A program made the translations under genes and the position numbers. A stretch of DNA of 64,000 nucleotides from Rhodospirillales bacterium (GTDB taxonomy: Bacteria > Pseudomonadota > Alphaproteobacteria > Rhodospirillales > Magnetospirillaceae): contig JACFNC010000016.1 of NCBI GenBank assembly GCA_019455065.1, positions 38,653 through 102,652 on the forward strand, in the 5' to 3' direction. Shown here piece by piece: positions 1 to 7,084 of this stretch. The notes under the pieces were generated by a model. It was not told where the DNA came from. It saw only the letters and a list, made by a program, of their open reading frames with translations, and searched no databases. Numbering within the stretch: position 1 is the first letter of the stretch; every line of letters starts with the position of its first letter.

Positions 1-301
1 GGCGCGGAACGTCAGGATTCTGGCTGCCGGTATAGACGATGATGCGTGGCGCCTCGGGCCTGTTGCGCAACGCCTGAAGGACTCCCCGCCCGTCAAGATA
101 GGGCATTTCCCAACCGATGACGCCAACGTCGAAGGCGAGACGCTCGACGGCGGCGAGAAACCGTTCTCCGTCGGCGGCCACGGCCAGCAAGCAGAACCGG
201 TCGTCCTCGGAGAACAACTTGACGAGGCTTTGCTGGAGAAGGGGATTCTTCTCGGCAAGGACGATTTCGATCTGGCGTTTCTGCTGGGATACCATGCGCA
301 T
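1..301 (-). CDS. Receiver-like response regulator, N-terminal part (cut by window edge)
   Basis: An open frame of 100 residues runs off the left edge, so only the N-terminal domain is visible. It reads like a CheY-type receiver: an acidic residue after strand 1 (VLAEKNP), then a DVGVIGWEMPYLDG block matching the usual D-V-V-L-x-D-x-x-M-P motif, then IIVYTG. The position normally held by the phospho-acceptor Asp is Gly (VIGWEMP), so it should not be phosphorylated in the standard way. Two in-frame ATGs lie at 301 and 295; AAGGA sits five bases before the second, making 295 the better-supported start. It lies 74 bp downstream of the GGDEF-EAL gene on the same strand. The output domain is outside the window. 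Confidence 0.75.
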   Translation of the reverse strand, partial: MRMVSQQKRQIEIVLAEKNPLLQQSLVKLFSEDDRFCLLAVAADGERFLAAVERLAFDVGVIGWEMPYLDGRGVLQALRNRPEAPRIIVYTGSQNPDVPR

Positions 302-335
302 CCTTTTTTCCCGGCTGACCTACCCGGTTTAAATG

Positions 336-363
336 AAAATAACCGAATGCGCGATAAACGCAA
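336..363 (-). promoter_or_regulatory. Possible promoter of the receiver-like gene
   Basis: Read on the minus strand, TTGCGT is followed after 16 bases by TATTTT in the short AT-rich gap between the two signalling genes. Match to sigma-70 consensus is only partial. Confidence 0.25.
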
Positions 364-375
364 ATTGTCTGTGGA

Positions 376-3300
376 TTAGCCCCTCCCATCGGGCGGGGCC
401 AAGGCTCCTCCCCGCTCCCTGCGCAGCATGCGCGTGATCTCCGCGGCCGGCACCGGCGGGCTGATGAGGTAGCCTTGGATCTCGTCGCACCGCAGGCGCC
501 GCAAGATCGCTTTCTGCTCCGCGGTCTCCACGCCCTCGGCGATGATGCGGCGACGAAGGCTGTGGCCCATGGTGATGATGGTACGGATGATCTGTAGATC
601 ATCGGGATCGGTCACGATGTCGGCGACGAAGGACCGGTCGATCTTGATGGTGTGAAGGGGGAACCGCTTGAGATAGCTGAGCGAGGAATACCCCGTGCCG
701 AAATCGTCCATGGCCAGATGGATTCCCATCTCATGCAGTTCCCGCAGGATCGACACCGCGTTTTCGGTGTCCTTCATGATCATGCTTTCGGTGATCTCCA
801 GTTCCAGTCCGGCGGCCGTGATCCCGGCACGGTCGAGCATGCGTTCGATGGTTTGGGCAAGGCCGGCCTGGCGGAGTTGGCGCACCGACAGGTTCACCGC
901 GACGCGGATGTTCGGAAATCCAAGCTCCGCCCATTCCCGGTGCTGCTGACAGGCCACCTCGATGGCCCATTCGCCCACCGTGCCGATCAGGCCGGTCTCC
1001 TCCATCACCGGGATGAATTTGGCGGGCGGAATCATGCCGCGTTCGCCGGACCGCCACCGCAGCAACCCCTCGACGCCGGTGATGCGCCCGTCGGACAGAC
1101 TGATCTTCGGCTGATAGTACAAGTCGAACTCGCCGCGCTCGAACGCCTTGCTGAGGCCGCTCTTGATGACACGCCGCTCGGTGACCTCGAGATTCAGGTC
1201 GGAAGTGAAGAACTGATAGTTGGCCTTGCCATGCTCCTTGGCGCGGTACATTGCGGCGTCCGCGTTCTTCAGCAACGTCTGGGCATCGGCCGCGTCATCC
1301 GGAAAGACCGTGATGCCGATCGATGCCGAGACCAAAGCCTCCTGACCAACGAGGTCGAACGGCTGCTCGAGGGAGTCGATGATGCGTTGCGCGACCGGTG
1401 CCGCGCTTTGGCCATCGCCAAGGTTGGGCATGATGATGGTGAACTCGTCCCCGCCGAGACGGGCAACGGTATCGTAGGAGCGCACGCAACTGCTCAACCG
1501 GGCACCCGCCTCCTGCAAGAGGCGGTCGCCAATGTCGTGCCCGAGCGTGTCGTTGACGAGTTTGAAGCCGTCCAGGTCGATGAACATGAGGCCGACCCGT
1601 TGGCCCGATCGGGCCGAGACGCTGACGGCCTGGTTGAGGCGGTCGAGGAACAGCGCCCGGTTCGGCAATCCGGTCAGGGCGTCATAATTGGCCTGATAGC
1701 GGATACGTTCCTCGTCGAGCTTGCGCTGGGTGATGTCGCTGAGCACCACGACGTACTGCTGGATGACGCCACGCTCGTCCGCGATCGACGAGACCGCAAG
1801 GCGCTCGGCGTAGTCCTCGCCGCTCTTGCGGCGGTTCCAGAGTTCGCCCTCCCAGCGCCCAAACTTGCGCACACCTTCCCATAGCGCCGCCGCGGCTTCC
1901 TTGTGCCTGGTTCCGCCGGTGAGAAAGCTCGGCAACTGGCCGATGACCTCCTCCGCGGAATACCCGGTGATCTCGGTGAACGCGGGGTTTACCGCGGTCA
2001 CCCGCTGGTCTGAGTCCATCACGATGACGGCCTCGGCGGTGGTTTCGAAGACCGTCGCCGCAAGCCGAAGCTTTTCCTCCGAACGCCGCCGCTCGGTGAC
2101 ATCCCTGAACACCATGACGGAGCCGACCGCGGTGCCGTCCTCCTCGATTGGTGCGCTGGCGAACTCGACGGGAAAAACGCCTTCGGTTCCACGCGAGAAC
2201 ACCATGTCCACGCTGGCGGGCAGGCGTCCCCCAAGCGCCGCCCGCAGAAGCTGGGCGCGCGTCCGGGCGGAGAGCGACGGGTCGATCAGTTCCGCCAGCG
2301 CGCGATCGACCAGCCCCTCGACCGGTCGGCCCGTCATCGCCGCCGCGGCGGGATTCGCGAAGACGATCACCCCGTCCTTGTCGAGCCCGATGATTCCTTC
2401 GTTCGCGGAATTCAGAATCTGCGCGTTCTGGCGCGACAGAAGTTCCAACTCGCGAGTGCGCTCCTTGACCCGAAGCTCCAGGTCGTCGCGCGCGCGCCGG
2501 AGCGCCTCCTCGGCACGCTTCCGATCGGTGATGTCCCGCACCACACCGATGAACAGACGCTGCCGGCCCTTGCGTAGCTCGGCAACGTTGAGCTCCATGG
2601 GAAACTCCGTGCCGTCGCGGCGCAACCCCTGGACCTCGCGGCCGATCCCCAACACCTTCGGCTTGTTCGTCCTGAGGTAGGCGGCGACGTAGCCATCGTG
2701 CTCGCCGCGATAGGGCTCCGGCATCAGCAGCGAGAGATTTCGCCCCACCACTTCCGCCGCCTTGTAGCCGAATATCCGCTCGGCGGCGGGATTGAAGGAC
2801 TGGATCGTCCCGCTGTCATCGGCGGTGACGATCCCTTCCGCCACCGAATCCATGATCCCTTGGAGACGCTGCTCCCGCTCGCGCAGCGCTTCGGCGGAGC
2901 GCTTGCGTTCGCTGATGTCGCGCGCCTCCATCATGAACAACTGGTCGCTGTCGCCGCCCAGCGGCATGACCATGGTTTCGACGTCGATGACGCGCCCGTC
3001 GCGACCCAGGAATTTGAGTGGCACCGGATCCGCCTCTTCGGCCAAGGTGCCCAACCCCAGGTCGAGGAACTGCCGATAGTCGGGGTGCAGTATGTCGGCC
3101 AGCGGCCGACCGACCAGGTCGGATGCCTGCCCGGCCCCCAGCATGCGAACGCCTGCGGAATTTATGAAGGTGATGAGTCCGTCATTGCATACGCAGGTGA
3201 AGTCGAGCGCCAGTTCGACCAGTCGGCGATACCGCTCCTCGCTGCGCAGTAAGATTTCGGCGGCGCGGGTGCGTTCGGTGATGTCCCTGGCGTGCGCCAC

Positions 3301-3630
3301 CGTCAAGTCGGAGCCGGGCAGGGTTTGGACGGTCAATTCGACGTCGATCGACTTTCCGTCGGAACGCACGAGGATCAACGGCACGGGATCGGGCTCGCCG
3401 ATCAGTGCCTCGAGGCCGAGGGTCGCTATGTCGGCGAAGTCGGGATGGATGAAGTCTGTCAGCCGGCGGCCGAGCAGTTCGCGGCTCTCTGCCCCCCCGA
3501 TCATTCGGCTTCCCGCCGAATTGATGTAGGTGATGACACCCGCGCGGCAGACGCAGATCAGATCGGAAACAAGTTCCACCAAATGACGGTTGAGCTGGTC
3601 TTCCGCATCCGGGACCGCACCGTGCGGCAT
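376..3630 (-). CDS. Multi-PAS diguanylate cyclase / c-di-GMP phosphodiesterase (GGDEF-EAL)
   Basis: 1084 residues with no membrane segment, so a cytoplasmic sensor of c-di-GMP turnover. Five PAS-like modules are visible at about 12-120, 133-245, 255-370, 400-515 and 520-635; the first two resemble each other closely (VCRAGVITYINSAG and VCNDGLITFINSAG). The GGDEF domain has an intact GGDEF at 726-730 and an RxxD inhibitory site (RSYD, 717-720) five residues upstream. The EAL domain spans about 830-1070 with the signature as EGL (854-856) and DDFGTGYSSL at 975-984. An EGL variant is known in active enzymes, so both activities are possible; which dominates cannot be told. The ATG at 3630 follows a GGGGG stretch. 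Confidence 0.93.
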   Translation of the reverse strand: MPHGAVPDAEDQLNRHLVELVSDLICVCRAGVITYINSAGSRMIGGAESRELLGRRLTDFIHPDFADIATLGLEALIGEPDPVPLILVRSDGKSIDVELTVQTLPGSDLTVAHARDITERTRAAEILLRSEERYRRLVELALDFTCVCNDGLITFINSAGVRMLGAGQASDLVGRPLADILHPDYRQFLDLGLGTLAEEADPVPLKFLGRDGRVIDVETMVMPLGGDSDQLFMMEARDISERKRSAEALREREQRLQGIMDSVAEGIVTADDSGTIQSFNPAAERIFGYKAAEVVGRNLSLLMPEPYRGEHDGYVAAYLRTNKPKVLGIGREVQGLRRDGTEFPMELNVAELRKGRQRLFIGVVRDITDRKRAEEALRRARDDLELRVKERTRELELLSRQNAQILNSANEGIIGLDKDGVIVFANPAAAAMTGRPVEGLVDRALAELIDPSLSARTRAQLLRAALGGRLPASVDMVFSRGTEGVFPVEFASAPIEEDGTAVGSVMVFRDVTERRRSEEKLRLAATVFETTAEAVIVMDSDQRVTAVNPAFTEITGYSAEEVIGQLPSFLTGGTRHKEAAAALWEGVRKFGRWEGELWNRRKSGEDYAERLAVSSIADERGVIQQYVVVLSDITQRKLDEERIRYQANYDALTGLPNRALFLDRLNQAVSVSARSGQRVGLMFIDLDGFKLVNDTLGHDIGDRLLQEAGARLSSCVRSYDTVARLGGDEFTIIMPNLGDGQSAAPVAQRIIDSLEQPFDLVGQEALVSASIGITVFPDDAADAQTLLKNADAAMYRAKEHGKANYQFFTSDLNLEVTERRVIKSGLSKAFERGEFDLYYQPKISLSDGRITGVEGLLRWRSGERGMIPPAKFIPVMEETGLIGTVGEWAIEVACQQHREWAELGFPNIRVAVNLSVRQLRQAGLAQTIERMLDRAGITAAGLELEITESMIMKDTENAVSILRELHEMGIHLAMDDFGTGYSSLSYLKRFPLHTIKIDRSFVADIVTDPDDLQIIRTIITMGHSLRRRIIAEGVETAEQKAILRRLRCDEIQGYLISPPVPAAEITRMLRRERGGALAPPDGRG

Positions 3631-3674
3631 TCCAATACCCCCGAAAAATCGCCCGTATGGCGACCCCGATCGGC

Positions 3675-3702
3675 AACATACATTATTAATGTTTCAAGAC
3701 AA
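3675..3702 (-). promoter_or_regulatory. Possible promoter with palindrome, multi-PAS gene
   Basis: On the minus strand TTGTCT is followed after 16 bases by TATGTT. The spacer is covered by the palindrome ACATTATTAATGT (3680-3692; 6-bp arms around a central base), which could be an operator. It lies in the 187-bp gap between divergent genes. Confidence 0.3.
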
Positions 3703-3817
3703 AGCTCTCGGCATGGACCTCGCGCCGAACCACCGCGCCGGCCCTCTTCCTTTTGCGACGTTCGGTGGAAACAGTCGCGCTCCTGGCACGCGGCGACGCT
3801 CGGCGTTATAAAGACCC

Positions 3818-4513
3818 ATGCGTTACTTGGCGACACTGGTCGGCGCACTCCTCGCGACTTGGCAGGCCTCGGCCGACACCACGGCCGGCCGCGATGCCTT
3901 TCAGGTCGGAGACTACGGCACTGCGGCCAGGGAATGGTCGGAGGCGGCACGGGCTGGCGAGGCCGACGCGCAGTACGGGCTCGCTTGGTGCCTTCAGTTC
4001 GGCAAGGGAGTGGGTCAGGACACGGCCACGGCCGCCTACTGGTATGAGAAGGCGGCCCGGCAAGGACATGCCGACGCGGCCTACGCCATGGGTCTACTCA
4101 GCGAGAACGGCGACGGGGTGACCAAAGACTTCGCCCAGGCCCTGGCATGGTATACCGCCGCCGCCCGGTTCGGGGTGAACCCCGAGGCCGAGTACGCCGT
4201 CGCCCGGCTATACCAGCGCGGCCTGGGGTCGTTGCGCGATGACGAAGCGGCCATGAGATGGTTTCGCCGGGCCGCCGATCATGGACACCCGGCCGCCCAA
4301 TACGTGCTGGGGGCGGCCTATGAACTCGGTTGGGGTGTGCCAGCGAACGCCGGAACGGCCTATTATTGGTACAGCCTTGCCGACCGCGCCGGTCCAGCAA
4401 AGCTCAGAAACTACGACCCGACCTTCGATGCCGCGGCGGCCGTCGCGCGCCTTCGGCCCCGGTTGCCGGATTACGAGCTTCGCCGGATCGACGAGCGCCT
4501 GCGCGCGCCCTGA
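3818..4513 (+). CDS. Sel1-like repeat protein, exported
   Basis: 231 residues beginning with a probable signal peptide (about residues 1-19, cleavage after QASA). The rest is a run of Sel1-type repeats of about 36 residues with recurring A-x-Y-W/M-x-G and A-A-x-W-Y/F-x-x-A-A patterns (AAYWYEKAARQG, ALAWYTAAARFG, AMRWFRRAADHG, TAYYWYSLADRAG). Such alpha-solenoids generally act as protein-protein scaffolds in the envelope or periplasm; no catalytic motif is seen. It is divergent from the GGDEF-EAL gene and convergent with glgP, leaving only six bases between them. The specific partner is unknown. Confidence 0.85.
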   Translation: MRYLATLVGALLATWQASADTTAGRDAFQVGDYGTAAREWSEAARAGEADAQYGLAWCLQFGKGVGQDTATAAYWYEKAARQGHADAAYAMGLLSENGDGVTKDFAQALAWYTAAARFGVNPEAEYAVARLYQRGLGSLRDDEAAMRWFRRAADHGHPAAQYVLGAAYELGWGVPANAGTAYYWYSLADRAGPAKLRNYDPTFDAAAAVARLRPRLPDYELRRIDERLRAP

Positions 4514-4519
4514 AGCGCC

Positions 4520-6985
4520 TCACTCGCCCCGCGGGGCGTACCAGATTTCCCGGGCGTAATCCAGCACCGTACGGTCGCTCGAAAACTTGCCGATGCGGGC
4601 CACGTTGAGGATGGCCTTTCGATTCCATTCGTCCTGCTGAAGGTAGAGCGCGTCAGCCCGATCCTGCGCCGCGCTGTAGGCGGCGAAGTCGGCCGTGAGC
4701 ATGTAATAGTCGCCGCCCGCCGTCAGGGCGTCGAAAATCGGGTGGAAGCGGTCGTTCTGGTCCGGGCAGAAATAGCCGTCGCGCACCATGTCGAGCACCT
4801 GCCGCAACTCCGCATTCTGCGCATAGGCCGCCCAGGCGTCGTAGTTCTCGGCGCGGCGCTTGGCCACCTCGTGGGCACGGAGGCCGAACAGGAACATGTT
4901 CTCCTCGCCCACCTCCTCGCAGATTTCGACATTGGCGCCGTCCCAGGTGCCGATTGTCAGGGCTCCGTTCATCGCCAGCTTCATGTTGCCGGTGCCCGAA
5001 GCCTCGGTGCCGGCTGTCGATATCTGCTGCGACAGGTTCGCGCCTGGAATAATGAACTCGGCCGTCGCGACGTTGTAGTTGGGCACGAAAACCAGTTTCA
5101 GCTTGTTTCCAATCATCGGGTCGTTGTTGACCACGTCGGCCACGTCATTGATCAGTTTCACGATGAGCTTCGCCATCGCATAGCCCGGGGCGGCCTTGCC
5201 GGCGATGACCACCGTGCGTGGGGTGATGTCAAGGCTGGGATTGGCGCGGATGCGGTTGTAACGGGCAATCACGTACAGGACGTTGAGGAGTTGGCGCTTG
5301 TATTCGTGGATGCGCTTTATCATCACGTCGAACATCGAGTTCACGTCGACCGGCACGCCCAGCCGCTGACCAATCACCTCGGCCAGCCGGCTCTTGTTGT
5401 TCTGCTTGATCGCGGCGAACTCTTGGCGGAACGCCGCGTCCTCCGCCAGCGGCTCGAGCTTTTTCAGTTCGTCGAGTTCGGTAATCCAGTCCTCGCCGAT
5501 GCGACCCGTGATGAGGTTTGCGAGACCAGGGTTGGCGTTGAGCAGCCAGCGCCTCGGCGTGACCCCGTTCGTCTTCGCCACGATCTTGCCAGGCTGCAGC
5601 AGGTCGAAATCGGCGAAGATCGTTTTCCTCATCAAATCCGTGTGGATGCGCGCCACGCCGTTGACCTTGTGGCTGCCGACGATCGCCAGATGTGACATGC
5701 GTATCCGGCGCTCGCCAACCTCGTCGACCAGCGAGGCTCGCCGTAGCAGATCGGCGTCGCCAGGGTGCCGATGGTACACGTCGCTCAGGAAGCGCTGGTT
5801 GATCTCATAGACGATCTGAAGGTGCCGCGGCAGAAGCCGCTCGAACATCTCGACCGGCCATGTTTCCAAGGCTTCCGGCAGCAAGGTGTGATTGGTATAG
5901 GCGCAGGTGCGCGACGTAATCGACCAAGCCCGATCCCATTCGTAATGGTTGTCGTCGACGAGTATCCGCATGAGTTCGGGAATCACCAGCGCGGGATGGG
6001 TGTCGTTGAGCTGGATCGCGACGTAATCGGGCAACTCGTCGAAGGATCGGTGGCCCTTGCGGAAGCGCGCCAGGATGTCCTGGATGGAAGCGCTGACGAA
6101 GAAGTATTCCTGCTTGAAGCGCAGTTCCTTTCCACGTGCGGTCGAATCGCTTGGATAGAGGACCTTGGAAAGGTTCTCCGACTCGTTCTTGTCGCGCACC
6201 GCTTCGATGTAGTTGCCGGCGTTGAAGTATTTGAGGTTGAACTCGCGGGTGGACCGCGCCGACCAGAGGCGCAGGTTGTTGACCGTGCTGCCGCCATAGC
6301 CGGGAATGGGCAGATCGAAGGCCATCGCCATGACCTCCTCCGCGTCCGCCCAATGATGGCGCAGGACCCCCTCGGCATCCTTGTATTCCAGGATCCGGCC
6401 GCCGAAACGCACGGGGTAGATCACCCCCGGCCGCGGAAACTCCCAGGGATTCCCGTAGCGCAGCCAGTTTTCCGGGGCTTCGACCTGCCATCCGTTCTCG
6501 ATATGCTGGGTGAACATCCCGAACTCGTAGCGGATTCCGTAACCGTATCCGGGGAGGCCCAGAGTGGCCATGGAATCGAGCAGGCAGGCCGCCAGCCGGC
6601 CCAATCCTCCGGTTCCCAGGGCCGGCTCCACCTCCCAGCCCTGCAATTCCTCCAGGTCGTATCCGACGTCCGCGATCGCCTGTTTGAACACGTCGTAGAC
6701 GCCCAGGCTGATCATGCTGTTGGTCAGCGTGCGGCCGATCAGGAATTCCATCGAGAGGTAGTAGATGCGGCGCGAGTCGCGTTCGTAATAACTGCGCATC
6801 GATTGCATCCAGCGCTCGATGAGGCGATCGCGCACGGCAAAGGCGGCGGCGATGAACCAGTCTCGCGAGGTCGCGTATTCGGGATCCTTGCCGACCGAGT
6901 GGATCAGGTGGTTGAGCAGGCTTCGCTTGACCGCCTCACGGTCGTTGGCGGTGGCCGCCGGTTCCACCTTGTACTGGCTCAGCAT
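4520..6985 (-). CDS. glgP: Glycogen/starch/alpha-glucan phosphorylase
   Basis: 821 residues, normal for the GT35 family. It releases glucose 1-phosphate from non-reducing ends of alpha-1,4-glucan using pyridoxal phosphate. The PLP lysine is in the family motif GTGNMKLAMNGALTIGTWDG (Lys669), and the conserved N-terminal block EPALGTGGLGRLAAC (120-134) is intact. It is the last gene of the eight-gene alpha-glucan/trehalose operon, 99 bp after treY, the largest gap within that run. The ATG at 6985 is preceded by AGAGGAT. The product would feed stored glucan into glycolysis; activity limited by branches would be relieved by the upstream glgX. Confidence 0.97.
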   Translation of the reverse strand: MLSQYKVEPAATANDREAVKRSLLNHLIHSVGKDPEYATSRDWFIAAAFAVRDRLIERWMQSMRSYYERDSRRIYYLSMEFLIGRTLTNSMISLGVYDVFKQAIADVGYDLEELQGWEVEPALGTGGLGRLAACLLDSMATLGLPGYGYGIRYEFGMFTQHIENGWQVEAPENWLRYGNPWEFPRPGVIYPVRFGGRILEYKDAEGVLRHHWADAEEVMAMAFDLPIPGYGGSTVNNLRLWSARSTREFNLKYFNAGNYIEAVRDKNESENLSKVLYPSDSTARGKELRFKQEYFFVSASIQDILARFRKGHRSFDELPDYVAIQLNDTHPALVIPELMRILVDDNHYEWDRAWSITSRTCAYTNHTLLPEALETWPVEMFERLLPRHLQIVYEINQRFLSDVYHRHPGDADLLRRASLVDEVGERRIRMSHLAIVGSHKVNGVARIHTDLMRKTIFADFDLLQPGKIVAKTNGVTPRRWLLNANPGLANLITGRIGEDWITELDELKKLEPLAEDAAFRQEFAAIKQNNKSRLAEVIGQRLGVPVDVNSMFDVMIKRIHEYKRQLLNVLYVIARYNRIRANPSLDITPRTVVIAGKAAPGYAMAKLIVKLINDVADVVNNDPMIGNKLKLVFVPNYNVATAEFIIPGANLSQQISTAGTEASGTGNMKLAMNGALTIGTWDGANVEICEEVGEENMFLFGLRAHEVAKRRAENYDAWAAYAQNAELRQVLDMVRDGYFCPDQNDRFHPIFDALTAGGDYYMLTADFAAYSAAQDRADALYLQQDEWNRKAILNVARIGKFSSDRTVLDYAREIWYAPRGE

Positions 6986-7084
6986 GAAATTCGATCCTCT
7001 GGGTGAGTGTCGGTTCGCCCCTCAGCGGCAGAGACTGCACGCAACGCCCAATGCGGAGTCAAGGCGAAAAACCGGAGCAGACGG

